Below, piece after piece: positions 16,210 through 24,578 of a stretch of 57,478 nucleotides of DNA. The DNA comes from Alphaproteobacteria bacterium UBA998 (GTDB lineage: Bacteria > Pseudomonadota > Alphaproteobacteria > Rickettsiales > UBA998). The position numbers and the translations under genes are program-made. Below the pieces are notes generated by a model, which was given only the letters and a program-made list of their open reading frames with translations, ran no database searches and was not told the DNA's origin. Where the stretch lies: assembly GCA_002291925.1 (NCBI GenBank), contig DBAY01000077.1:1-57478 (forward strand), in the 5' to 3' direction. Every line of letters begins with the position of its first letter. Position 1 is the stretch's first letter.

Positions 16210-19077
16210 CTAGAGCTGGGTCAGCCGATCCAGCAACTCGTCTGAGGTGCTAATGACCCGCGTGTTCGCCTGATAGGCGCGCTGGGCAACGATCATGTCG
16301 GTCAGCTGCTCAGCAAGGTCTACGTTGGACTGTTCCAGCGCCGAGGCTGTAATCGTCCCCGTGCCGCTGGTGCCCGCCTCCCGCAGGTTCACGTCGCCGG
16401 AGTCGCGAGTCTGGGTGAAGACGTTGCCGCTTTCCGGGTTCAGCCCGTCCGGGTTGTTGAAGTCGGCAATCGGCAGCTTATAGAGGTTCTGCGTTTCGCC
16501 GTTGGAATAGCTGGCGATCACGAAGCCCTCGGCGTCGATGGTCACCGCCACCAGTTCACCCACCGGCGCGCCGTTCTGGTTAATGAACGCCACGTTGTAG
16601 TTGGAGTCGAACTGGCTGAGGCCATCCGTGTCACCGATCGGTAGGTTGCCCGGCGTGCCAATCGGCTGACCGGCGGTGCCGAAGTTAAACTCGATGACAC
16701 TTGGCACCGAACCATTGGTCCAATTGATTGTCACTGGGTTGGTAAGCGAGGTGGATACACTGCGCAGCGTACCGTCGCCGTTGAATTGGATCGTACCCAC
16801 AGCAATCTGATTGTTGACCAGCGAAGAGTTGATTTCCCCATCTTGAATAGCATGGATCTCGAGTGCCCATTCGTTATTGGCCGTTTTCAGGTAGCTGAAG
16901 CGGATATCGTGGCCCGTGCCAAGCGAATCATAGATGCGCGCGGTCCGGCTGAATTGTGCGACGATATCGCCCGAGGCCATGTTGGCACCCACCGTGGCAC
17001 CGGCATCATATTCCGGCCCAAGGATGCCGGTGTCACCGCGCACATAGGCGCCGCCGTTCAGCGAGTTCACCAGCCCCAGCTCCGCGAGCAGGCTGCCCAC
17101 GTTGGTCTGCTGGTAGGTGAACGGACCCGCGCCGCCGCCCGCCGTGGCCGTCGCCGGGCCTGCCGAGGCGGTGGGCACCTGGATGCGCACCGTGGTACCG
17201 GTCACGCTGACGACACGGAAGGTGCCCGTCATTTCGGCGGCGGTGACGCCATCCACCGCCGTGGCACCGGCGGAGTTGAGAATAATGTTCTGGCCCGCCT
17301 GGAAGGGATGGCCCGCGCCCAGCGTTACGTCAATGGTCGCCACGCCCGCGGCGATGGTCGCCACCGAGAACGGGTTGGTGCCGAAGTTGATCACCGGTCC
17401 GGCAAAATCCTGGAAGCGGATGGTGTCCAGCGGATCGTCTGCGCGGATTTCCAGCGTCGACTCAGCCAGCGGATTGAAAATCTGCGCGGAGACCCCGGCA
17501 TCGGCCTGCGCCAGCGCGGCGAGGCTATTCATGCTGTTGAAGCGGCGCGTGCCGGTGGAAACATTGGCGAGACCTAGCTCGTTCACCCAGTTCAAGCCGC
17601 CGAGGGCACCGGAGCCCAGCGCATCCACGTTGGCGAAGCTCACCGATTCGTTGGCGTCTTCCGCCCCCACCACGAGGCGGCCATTGACTACGCGCGCGGT
17701 TAGGCCCTGCGCCTGGTTGATGGCGTCCGCCAGGTTGGTCAGGTTGTTGAACTGACCCAGTGCCGCGTTGGGGGAGCTGGTGGTGTAGGTGAAGGTGTGC
17801 GATCCCGAGGCAGGCGTGCTAATGGTGAAGCTACGCGCCGCCGTGGTGTAGCCTGTGAGGCCGGTGCTGCCGAAGAAGGCCTGCGTGGCGGAGGACGCAT
17901 CGAAGACGTTGCCCGTGAACGGCCCGACCCGCAGCGTGCCGCCTGCGGAGTTACCAAGCGCTGCGGCACCTTCCGGCGTGGCCACGGCAAAGCGCACCTG
18001 TCCTGCCGCCGGGACGTTCACCGCGGTGAGCGTGACCACCGTGTTAAGCTGCGAGCTGGGGATCGAGGTACCCGGGATCACCACGTTGGAGAGGCGAATC
18101 TGGCTACCTACGGCCAGGCCGAGCGTGGACACCGCCGTTGCGGCTGGAAGGCCGAAAATGGCGGCCACATCGATATCGACGTTGGTGCTGGCGGCGTTGG
18201 TATCGATCACGCCCGCAGCAAGGGTTGCCGGGCCGCTGTAAGCGGTGTTGTCACCGATATTGCTGGCGGCAGACGTCGTGATCTGACGGCCCATGGTGAA
18301 ACCGCCATAGGTGTAATTATAGGTCAGGCCGCTACCCGTCGTGACAGTAAGCTGGTCGCCACGAGAAATATTGTTTGTCGTCGCCAGACCGAAATTCGGC
18401 ACACCGGCAACAAAGCCCGTATAGCCTTCGTCCGGCACGATGATGGTGTCGGCGGAGATGCCGAAATTGTTGGGCGACAGGCGGTCCATATCGACGACGC
18501 CTTCCGGCCCTGGATAGATTTTCTCGCCCGCGTTCAGGTTGATGCCCAGCTCCACACGGCTTGTGGCGAGGGCCACGCCGGCGCCGGACTCCACGTTCAC
18601 CACTTCCAGCGATTCTAGGTTGGCGCTGGAGATGGTGTTGAGGTTGCCCAGTTCGCCCGGCAGGCGGCCTTCACGGTCGAGCGGCCAGCCTTTCAGGTAG
18701 AAGCCGTTGGCGTTGACGAAGTTGCCGAGGCGATCCTGGCGGAACGAGCCGGCGCGGGTATAGAGCGGCTCACCGCTGCCATCCGGGCGGGCGCTCACCA
18801 CGAAGAAGCCGTTGCCGGAGAGCGCGATATCCGTTGGGGCGGAGGTGGAGGAAATAATCCCCTGCTTGGAGATGTTCTGTACCGTGTTGTTGCGCACACC
18901 GCCGGGCGAATAAGCGCTGGCGGTCGCCGCGTTGACGACGAGCGACTCGAAAGATGCTTTAGCCTCCTTGTAGCCGACCGTATTCACGTTGGCGATGTTG
19001 TCCGAGATGATGCCGATCTTCTGGCCCTGAGCATTCAGGCCGGAGACACCGGTAAAGAGTGCGCCGTAGAGTGACAT
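16210..19077 (-). CDS. flgE: Flagellar hook protein FlgE, very long variant
   Basis: 955 aa from ATG 19077 with AGGAGGG upstream. The N-terminal rod/hook signature is intact (SLYGALFTGVSGLNAQGQKI, then SDNIANVNTVGYKEAKASFE), followed by GNGFFVV-type D1 strands. The C-terminus carries the coiled hook-core helix (SNVDLAEQLTDMIVAQRAYQ, ending TSDELLDRLTQL). Enterobacterial FlgE is about 400 aa; here some 500 extra residues of beta-rich, Ala/Gly/Thr-rich sequence lie between the conserved ends, probably forming outer domains of the hook. The hook is the flexible universal joint outside the cell, assembled under the FlgD cap with length set by FliK. It is the last gene of a minus-strand operon. 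Confidence 0.95.
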   Translation of the reverse strand: MSLYGALFTGVSGLNAQGQKIGIISDNIANVNTVGYKEAKASFESLVVNAATASAYSPGGVRNNTVQNISKQGIISSTSAPTDIALSGNGFFVVSARPDGSGEPLYTRAGSFRQDRLGNFVNANGFYLKGWPLDREGRLPGELGNLNTISSANLESLEVVNVESGAGVALATSRVELGINLNAGEKIYPGPEGVVDMDRLSPNNFGISADTIIVPDEGYTGFVAGVPNFGLATTNNISRGDQLTVTTGSGLTYNYTYGGFTMGRQITTSAASNIGDNTAYSGPATLAAGVIDTNAASTNVDIDVAAIFGLPAATAVSTLGLAVGSQIRLSNVVIPGTSIPSSQLNTVVTLTAVNVPAAGQVRFAVATPEGAAALGNSAGGTLRVGPFTGNVFDASSATQAFFGSTGLTGYTTAARSFTISTPASGSHTFTYTTSSPNAALGQFNNLTNLADAINQAQGLTARVVNGRLVVGAEDANESVSFANVDALGSGALGGLNWVNELGLANVSTGTRRFNSMNSLAALAQADAGVSAQIFNPLAESTLEIRADDPLDTIRFQDFAGPVINFGTNPFSVATIAAGVATIDVTLGAGHPFQAGQNIILNSAGATAVDGVTAAEMTGTFRVVSVTGTTVRIQVPTASAGPATATAGGGAGPFTYQQTNVGSLLAELGLVNSLNGGAYVRGDTGILGPEYDAGATVGANMASGDIVAQFSRTARIYDSLGTGHDIRFSYLKTANNEWALEIHAIQDGEINSSLVNNQIAVGTIQFNGDGTLRSVSTSLTNPVTINWTNGSVPSVIEFNFGTAGQPIGTPGNLPIGDTDGLSQFDSNYNVAFINQNGAPVGELVAVTIDAEGFVIASYSNGETQNLYKLPIADFNNPDGLNPESGNVFTQTRDSGDVNLREAGTSGTGTITASALEQSNVDLAEQLTDMIVAQRAYQANTRVISTSDELLDRLTQL

Positions 19078-19112
19078 GGTAAAACCCTCCTGAAAAAATC
19101 TGTGTTCTGTTG

Positions 19113-19871
19113 TTATCCGTTGGGAATCTCGCGGACGGCGAGAACCTTCTCGACCGGAATGTCGAGCGTGCCCACTTCGAGGTTGAGGTTGCCGTCCTTG
19201 TCGAAGTTGGCCGCGCTGACCCGTCCGGTGGTGTAGGTTTTGACGCCGGTGACGTCCTTGCCGTCAAAGCCGGTGGCTTTCACGGAGATGTAATAGGCAC
19301 CGCTCGGCAACTGCTTGCCGTTGGCCGTGCCGACATTGCCGATGCCGTCCCAGCTCACCAGGTTCTTGCCTTTGTTGACCGCGCCGGTGCCGCTGAAGAT
19401 CGTCTGTTTGGCTTCGTTCATGATGGTCACGCGCGCCTCTTTCACATTGTCCGGCAGCTCATATACGAAGGCCGCCTGCTTACCGGCGAGGAAGCCTGCA
19501 TTGCCCTCGGCATCAATGGCCTTGCCGATGTAGGCAACACCGGATTCGACACGTGATTGCTGCGAGAGCGAAATCATCTTCTCAAGGTTCGCGTTGGTGG
19601 CGAGCTGCTGCTCCACGCCCGCGAACTGCACGAGCTGCGCGGTGAATTCATTGGTATCGAGCGGCTCGGTGGGGTCCTGGTTCTTCAACTGCGTGGTGAG
19701 CAAGAGCAAGAACTGCGAGAAATCCTCGGCGAGTTTTTTGCCATCCACCTGCGACTTGGCAGGATTCTTCTCCTGGCTCAGCTTGTCAGCCGCCTTGGAG
19801 GCCGTGCCCGCATTGGCGGCATTGGCTCCGCTATTGAGGAGGGCGGCGGTGCTGGTGGGGTCGGTGACCAT
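19113..19871 (-). CDS. flgD: Flagellar hook-capping protein FlgD
   Basis: 252 aa from ATG 19871 with AAGGAG. It is the scaffold that caps the growing hook during FlgE polymerisation and is later replaced by FlgK. The conserved N-terminal segment is DFSQFLLLLTTQLKNQDPTEPLDTNEFTAQLVQFAGVEQQL (residues ~50-90), typical of FlgD. The C-terminal half has tudor/FnIII-like beta strands (KGKNLVSWDGIGNVG, LPSGAYYISVKATGFDGK). It sits 35 bases upstream of flgE and 12 bases downstream of fliK. Confidence 0.95.
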   Translation of the reverse strand: MVTDPTSTAALLNSGANAANAGTASKAADKLSQEKNPAKSQVDGKKLAEDFSQFLLLLTTQLKNQDPTEPLDTNEFTAQLVQFAGVEQQLATNANLEKMISLSQQSRVESGVAYIGKAIDAEGNAGFLAGKQAAFVYELPDNVKEARVTIMNEAKQTIFSGTGAVNKGKNLVSWDGIGNVGTANGKQLPSGAYYISVKATGFDGKDVTGVKTYTTGRVSAANFDKDGNLNLEVGTLDIPVEKVLAVREIPNG

Positions 19872-19883
19872 AAATGCTCCTTG

Positions 19884-21566
19884 TTAAACGCGTATGTTGA
19901 GTCCGGTCGTGGCGACGAGTCGCATCAGGCCGCTCGTGTCTTCCATTTCCATGATGTCATCGCCCGTGCCGCGACGCGCATCGCGCGGTGCCTCGCCCGA
20001 GCTGTCGCGCTGGCCATAGCCGCGCCTGTCGCCAAAGCCTTGCTGCGCCTGCGCGTTACCGTTGCCGCCGTCACGCAGCTGGAATTGCAGCGAGCCGGAA
20101 TCCGCCTTGATGCCCGCCTCGGCGAGCGCCCGCTCCAGCCCGCGCGCATCGCGCTGCAGCAGGTCGAACGTCTCCGCCTTGTCGGCCATCACGCGCACCT
20201 GCGCGCTGCCATCGGCGTTCAGGTCAATCTTCACATCGATGCGGCCGAGGCTTTCGGGCATCAGTCGGATGTTGATCTCATCCACCCCGTCCGCCACCAC
20301 CTGTTTGATATGCACGCGCAGCTGGTTGCCGAGCGGCTGGTTCGGACGCACCTGCACGGTGATGAGCGAAGCATTCGCCGCCAGCGATGCATCAAACGAA
20401 CGGCCATGCGGCGTCGCCACCGCGATGCCCGGCGCATCCACCTCCAGCGCCCGCACCACCGGCTCCGCGCGCTCCAGCCCTGCGGGTGCCGTGGCCGTGT
20501 GGTTGGGCGTGCCCTGCGGCAGGGCAAACGCCGCCGCTTCCGCACGCGTGGCTTTATCCTTGGGATTCGTATCGGCGTCAGCGACAGCCGTCTCCGGCGT
20601 CTCCGCCTTGCGCTCGCCGCGCAGATGCAGCGGCTCGGCGCGCTCCTTGCCCGCCGCCTTCACGGTGGCCGGCTCCGTGGTTTCGACAGCCTCCGCCAGT
20701 GCGGGCAGGAAGTCGTCATCCGCCGCCGCGTCCGTCTCGCCTTCCGATGCCACTTCGATCAACGTGGTCGCCGCGAGGTTTTGCGCGGTAACGGTACTCG
20801 TCATCACCTGGTCCACCGCCTGCACCGCCACGACGGAGCCACGCTCCGTCAACGGCGCCAGCTGGCTGGCATTGATCTCGGGGATGGTATCCAGCGGCAC
20901 CGGCGTCGAGGCGGTTACGCGGGTCTCGTTGACCGGCGCGGCATCAAGCGGCGCGTCCGGCGCAGCGGTATCCGGCGCGGTGATATCCGGCAGCAGCACA
21001 TCCGCCGGGCTGGCCGATTCTTCCTCATCCGACAGCGGATCAGGCAAAGCCGTTTGCTGTGCCGTGACCAAAGCCGTATCTATCACCATAGGTGCCGGAG
21101 CCGTGATGGCCATTTCCGGTTCGGACGGAGCTGACGGCATGATGGGCGGCGTCTGCGTCAGCGCGTCGAGCGGCAGCGGGGTCACCGGCAGGCCCTCCGG
21201 CAATGCCGTAGCCGCAGGGATGGCCTCCACCACCGCGGCGATTTCATGGTATTTCGTCTGCGCCACCTGCGGCAGGATGCCGGGCATGGCGAGGCCCGCG
21301 AAGGGGTTGCCGTCGGCAAGGCCGTCTTGCAAATCCTTCAGGAATTTCTGCTGCGCGTCGACGGCCAGGCCTTGCAGATCCTGCCGGATTTGCGCCAGCG
21401 TCCTCGGCTGCGCGCCGAAGCGATCCATCGAAGCCAGCACCTCTTTAAAGGAGGCACCGATGTCGGCAAGGCTGCCCAGCGGCTGCGCGGCAAGCGGACC
21501 CGCGGGCTTGTCGCCCTTGTCTGCCGTCACGTTCGGCACTAGCAGAGACAGAATCGAATTGCTCAT
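19884..21566 (-). CDS. fliK: Flagellar hook-length control protein FliK
   Basis: 560 aa from ATG 21566 with AAGGA close by. The long N-terminal half is disordered and rich in Ala, Pro, Thr and acidic residues (the ruler part). The C-terminal ~110 residues hold the conserved FliK substrate-switch domain: LRVHIKQVVADGVDEINIRLMPESLGRIDVKI followed by a helix-rich AQVRVMADKAETFDLLQRDARGLERALAEAGI. It is secreted by the flagellar export apparatus and triggers FlhB to switch from hook to filament substrates. It lies between fliX and flgD. The final residues (GLMRLVATTGLNIRV) are a common alphaproteobacterial-style tail. Confidence 0.9.
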   Translation of the reverse strand: MSNSILSLLVPNVTADKGDKPAGPLAAQPLGSLADIGASFKEVLASMDRFGAQPRTLAQIRQDLQGLAVDAQQKFLKDLQDGLADGNPFAGLAMPGILPQVAQTKYHEIAAVVEAIPAATALPEGLPVTPLPLDALTQTPPIMPSAPSEPEMAITAPAPMVIDTALVTAQQTALPDPLSDEEESASPADVLLPDITAPDTAAPDAPLDAAPVNETRVTASTPVPLDTIPEINASQLAPLTERGSVVAVQAVDQVMTSTVTAQNLAATTLIEVASEGETDAAADDDFLPALAEAVETTEPATVKAAGKERAEPLHLRGERKAETPETAVADADTNPKDKATRAEAAAFALPQGTPNHTATAPAGLERAEPVVRALEVDAPGIAVATPHGRSFDASLAANASLITVQVRPNQPLGNQLRVHIKQVVADGVDEINIRLMPESLGRIDVKIDLNADGSAQVRVMADKAETFDLLQRDARGLERALAEAGIKADSGSLQFQLRDGGNGNAQAQQGFGDRRGYGQRDSSGEAPRDARRGTGDDIMEMEDTSGLMRLVATTGLNIRV

Positions 21567-21662
21567 AGCGTCCTTCGCCGGGTTGCGTCTGCGAAAGAAG
21601 AAGCAATTAGCGTGCCAGTTTTAGCAAGCCGCTTATTTTACAGAAGATTTTCTGGAAGGTTT

Positions 21663-22088
21663 CTAACGGCGCTCGCGCTTGGCCAATTCCACGGCGGCAC
21701 GCAGCTCGATCTCTTTCATCAGCGACAGCAGGCGCGGATCACTCACCTGCTGCTTCTGCGCCTCGATGCGCTGCGCGATACGGGTGAGCAGATGCATCGG
21801 CACCTCGCCGAGCAGCAGGGCGTTGCGCAGCTCCTCCAGCGTATCGAGCGTCAGATGCGCCTGGCGAATGGCTTTCTGGCGGCTCACCTCTTCATCGGAG
21901 ACTTCCTGCAGCGCCAGAATGCCCGAGAGCGCGGAGGCCGGGGCCATGGGCGCCGCCTCGGTGGGGGCGGAGCTTTCCTCCGCATCAGAGAGGTATTCGG
22001 AGAAACTCACCCTGCCGCTGCCGGACGTGCGGCGGGTACGCTGCGTGCCACTGGTGGCCGGGGTGGGGAAAAACGGGGTGATCTTCAT
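21663..22088 (-). CDS. fliX: FliX-like flagellar assembly regulator
   Basis: 141 aa from ATG 22088 (AAGGAG 13 bases upstream); the frame extends further 5' but without homology. The N-terminus MKITPFFP, a Ser/Thr/Arg-rich linker with VSFSEYL, then a helical C-terminal half: GILALQEVSDEEVSRQKAIRQ, TLDTLEELRNALLLGEVPMH, LLTRIAQRIEAQKQQV and LRAAVELAKRE. This matches the FliX family, which in Caulobacter couples class II flagellar assembly to FlbD-controlled sigma-54 promoters. It is the first gene of the minus-strand hook operon, divergent from flgI. Assignment rests on the C-terminal pattern and position. Confidence 0.75.
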   Translation of the reverse strand: MKITPFFPTPATSGTQRTRRTSGSGRVSFSEYLSDAEESSAPTEAAPMAPASALSGILALQEVSDEEVSRQKAIRQAHLTLDTLEELRNALLLGEVPMHLLTRIAQRIEAQKQQVSDPRLLSLMKEIELRAAVELAKRERR

Positions 22089-22210
22089 GAACGGGGCAAA
22101 TTCTCCTTGCGCTATTCTACTGCACCTGTCGGGCGGATGAAAGGTTTTTACCCCCGCACGGTAAATTTTGCCGGGCTCGGCAATCTCAGGGGTTGTGCCG
22201 CGTGGCACGC

Positions 22211-22226
22211 CGCAAAGCATACGCCC
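22211..22226 (-). promoter_or_regulatory. Candidate sigma-54 promoter for the fliX operon
   Basis: The minus strand reads GGGCGTATGCTTTGCG, with GG and GC separated by exactly ten bases and a TTTGC -12 half, compared with consensus TGGCACGN4TTGCW. The -24 half is imperfect. It lies ~125 bases upstream of fliX and 33 bases from the oppositely oriented flgI candidate. Confidence 0.35.
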
Positions 22227-22259
22227 CTGATTTCGCGCGAATCCAGCGCTTTCGCGAAC

Positions 22260-22275
22260 TGGCATGGAATTCGCA
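22260..22275 (+). promoter_or_regulatory. Candidate sigma-54 promoter for the flgI operon
   Basis: TGGCATGGAATTCGCA matches the sigma-54 consensus TGGCAYGN4TTGCW at every fixed position except one T to C in the -12 half, with correct GG-N10-GC spacing. It lies 60 bases before flgI ATG 22335. Sigma-54 control of hook and basal-body genes is established for alphaproteobacteria such as Caulobacter. Confidence 0.65.
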
Positions 22276-22334
22276 TATAAAGAAGCGTCCGCTGACAGCA
22301 CCCTTTGGCGACTGTGAGAAAAGGAAAGAAAAAG

Positions 22335-23588
22335 ATGAGACCGATTCGGGAGGAATTTCAGGCGAACGTGGCGGCGGCCCCTCGGCCCATCGTCGCCCTG
22401 CCTGCCCGCACCAGCCGCCCCGGTGGCCGTTACGACCCGCGCAGCGTGCTGGCGCGCTGCTATTTCATCACCGCGCTGTTCCACCTGCTCGCCGGTATGG
22501 CACTGCTGGCGGTCACCGCGCCGGATGCCGACGCTTCCACCGCGCGCATCAAGGACATCGCCGCGTTTGAGGGCGTGCGCGACAACATCCTGCTCGGCTA
22601 CGGCCTCGTCGTCGGCCTGAACGGCACCGGCGACCGCCTGCAGAACAACGCCTTCACCCAGCAGAGCCTGATTGCGTTCCTTGAGCGCCAGGGCGTCAAC
22701 ATCCGCGGCCAGAATCTCAACACGCGCAACGTTGCCGCCGTCACCGTCACGGCCAACCTGCACGGCTTCGCCCGCGCCGGGGGCAAAATCGACGTCGAGG
22801 TCAGCGCGCTCGGCGATGCCCGCTCGCTGCTCGGCGGCACGCTGCTCGCCACGCCGCTTTACGGTGCGGATGGCGAGGTCTATGCCGTGGCCCAGGGCTC
22901 CATCGCCATCGACGGGTTCGAGGCGCAGGGCCAGTCCGGCTCCTCCATCACCAAGGGCGTGCCCACCGGCGGCTTCATCGCCAACGGCGCCATCGTGGAA
23001 CGCGAGATCGACTTCGCCATGAATGATATGCAGAGCGTGAAGCTTTCGCTGCGCAACCCTGACCTCACCACCGCCACCGACGTTGCCAACGCCATCAACG
23101 CTCGCATTGGTCCGGGCTTCGCCAAGGTAACAGACCCTGGCACGGTCGACCTGCGCGTGCCGCCCGCCTATACGCAGGACGTCAGCACCCTGCTCGCCGA
23201 CATTGAAACACTGCAGGTGATGACCGACCAGCCCGCACGCATCGTCATCGACGAGGCCTCCGGCACCATCGTGATGGGCGAGAATGTCCGCATCGATACG
23301 GTCGCGGTGGCACAGGGCAACCTGGTGGTGCGCGTCGACGAAACGCCGCAGGTGTCGCAGCCTGGCCCCTTTGCCCCCGGCGGCGCCCAGACGGTGACAG
23401 TCCCGCGCACCAATGTCGCCATCGACGAGGGCAAGGGCAACAAGATGGCCGTGCTGGAAAACGGTGCGACACTCAAGGACCTCGTAGCGGGCCTCAACTC
23501 GCTCGGCGTCGGCCCGCGTGACATGATCACCATCCTGCAGACCATCAAGGCCGCCGGTGCCTTGCAGGCGGACATCGAGTCGAGGTAG
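22335..23588 (+). CDS. flgI: Flagellar P-ring protein FlgI
   Basis: 417 aa from ATG 22335 (AAGGAAAG upstream); the alternative TTG at 22305 is weaker. The N-terminus is longer than usual, with ~35 residues before a hydrophobic signal segment (FITALFHLLAGMALLAVTA). The mature protein begins near TARIKDIAAFEGVRDN with the FlgI signature LLGYGLVVGLNGTGD and continues through AVTVTANLHGFARAGGKIDVEVSALGDA, typical for the family, to the C-terminal LVAGLNSLGVGPRDMITILQTIKAAGALQADI. It forms the peptidoglycan-embedded ring around the rod. It leads the plus-strand flagellar operon and is three bases before flgJ. Confidence 0.95.
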   Translation: MRPIREEFQANVAAAPRPIVALPARTSRPGGRYDPRSVLARCYFITALFHLLAGMALLAVTAPDADASTARIKDIAAFEGVRDNILLGYGLVVGLNGTGDRLQNNAFTQQSLIAFLERQGVNIRGQNLNTRNVAAVTVTANLHGFARAGGKIDVEVSALGDARSLLGGTLLATPLYGADGEVYAVAQGSIAIDGFEAQGQSGSSITKGVPTGGFIANGAIVEREIDFAMNDMQSVKLSLRNPDLTTATDVANAINARIGPGFAKVTDPGTVDLRVPPAYTQDVSTLLADIETLQVMTDQPARIVIDEASGTIVMGENVRIDTVAVAQGNLVVRVDETPQVSQPGPFAPGGAQTVTVPRTNVAIDEGKGNKMAVLENGATLKDLVAGLNSLGVGPRDMITILQTIKAAGALQADIESR

Positions 23589-23591
23589 GGC

Positions 23592-24026
23592 ATGAGCAAT
23601 CTCTCGATCCCCTCCTCTCCCCTGCGCAGCGCCGATGCTGACGAGCTGAAGGCCCGCTTCAAGCTGGATGGCGAGCTGCAGCGCGCCCAGGGCATGCGCA
23701 AGCTGCCCGGCAACATCAACCCGGCGAAGCTGAAGGAAACCGCGCAGGATTTCGAGGCCACGTTCCTCTCACAGATGCTCGGCCACATGTTCGCCGGCAT
23801 CGAGACGGACCCGCTGTTTGGCGGCGGCGAAGCCGAGGATATCTACCGTTCCATGATGGTGGACGAATACGGCAAGCTGATCGCCAAGGCGGGCGGCATC
23901 GGCATCGCCGACCATGTGGTGCGGCAGTTTATTCAGGATCAGGAAGTGCCCTCCGCCCCCGTGGCGAAGGCACAGGAAACCACCGTAAAAGGAGACGACG
24001 ATGGACATGTACACGCTGCAGGCTGA
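23592..24026 (+). CDS. flgJ: Flagellar rod-binding protein, FlgJ N-domain only
   Basis: 144 aa. It contains the Rod-binding domain (ETAQDFEATFLSQMLGHMFAG, then DPLFGGGEAEDIYRSMMVDEYGKLIAKAGGIGIADHVVRQF). It lacks the C-terminal muramidase domain found in gammaproteobacterial FlgJ, as usual in alphaproteobacteria, so peptidoglycan must be opened by a separate enzyme. It acts as a periplasmic scaffold or cap for rod assembly. It starts three bases after flgI and its last 26 bases overlap the next gene, implying translational coupling. Confidence 0.9.
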   Translation: MSNLSIPSSPLRSADADELKARFKLDGELQRAQGMRKLPGNINPAKLKETAQDFEATFLSQMLGHMFAGIETDPLFGGGEAEDIYRSMMVDEYGKLIAKAGGIGIADHVVRQFIQDQEVPSAPVAKAQETTVKGDDDGHVHAAG

Positions 24027-24555
24027 CGAGGCCCTGCCCGTCATGGACGAAGAGCTCGACCAGGAGGCGTTCGACGCGCTGGAGGATAAAGAAGTGGCGT
24101 ACGCCGTACGCAGCGCCCATCTGGCCAGCGCGGAATCGGTGAATGTGGAAAACGTCATCACCCTCACCGCCCGTCTGGCGCAGGTGCTGGCTGAGGAGGC
24201 CGACCTGCTGGCCGATATGCGCATTGCAGGCATTGAGTCGCTGCAGCGCGAGAAAATGCTGCTCGCCCGCGCGCTGGAGAAACAGAAGAAGATGTTCGAC
24301 CGCTTTCCCGAGAAGCGCCATGAGATCAGCGACGAGGAATATGATCGTCTGGAGCAAATCATCGGCATTTTCGAGAGCATCATGCGCGAGAATTATCGCC
24401 GCCTGCTGGTCGCCAAGGAAGTTAACCGCAAGGTGGTCGAAGCCATCGCGGAAGCGGTAAGCGACGCGGCGGTGCAGGGCTTCTATGACAAGCACGGCGC
24501 GGCCAGCATGGCGGCGCAGGGCGGTCTCTCGGTCACGGTTGATAAACGCATCTAG
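24001..24555 (+). CDS. Probable FlgN-type export chaperone
   Basis: 184 aa; ATG 24001 is set by an AAAGGAG box inside the end of flgJ. The first ~50 residues are acidic. The rest is strongly helical with heptad-like leucines (VENVITLTARLAQVLAEEADLLADMRIAGIE, then LQREKMLLARALEKQKKMFDRF) and a conserved-looking EYDRLEQIIGIFESIMRENYRRLLVAKEVNR. This matches the FlgN-fold chaperones that escort FlgK and FlgL to the export gate. Its position directly before flgK and flgL is the classical place for flgN. Sequence similarity alone would be weak, so context carries much of the call. Confidence 0.7.
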   Translation: MDMYTLQADEALPVMDEELDQEAFDALEDKEVAYAVRSAHLASAESVNVENVITLTARLAQVLAEEADLLADMRIAGIESLQREKMLLARALEKQKKMFDRFPEKRHEISDEEYDRLEQIIGIFESIMRENYRRLLVAKEVNRKVVEAIAEAVSDAAVQGFYDKHGAASMAAQGGLSVTVDKRI

Positions 24556-24578
24556 GTCAGGGCACGCGGAGCGCATCG

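Noticed and set aside
23592..24026. FlgJ lacking its muramidase domain as a truncation
   Set aside because: Single-domain rod-binding FlgJ is usual in alphaproteobacteria, and the gene is intact and coupled to its neighbours.
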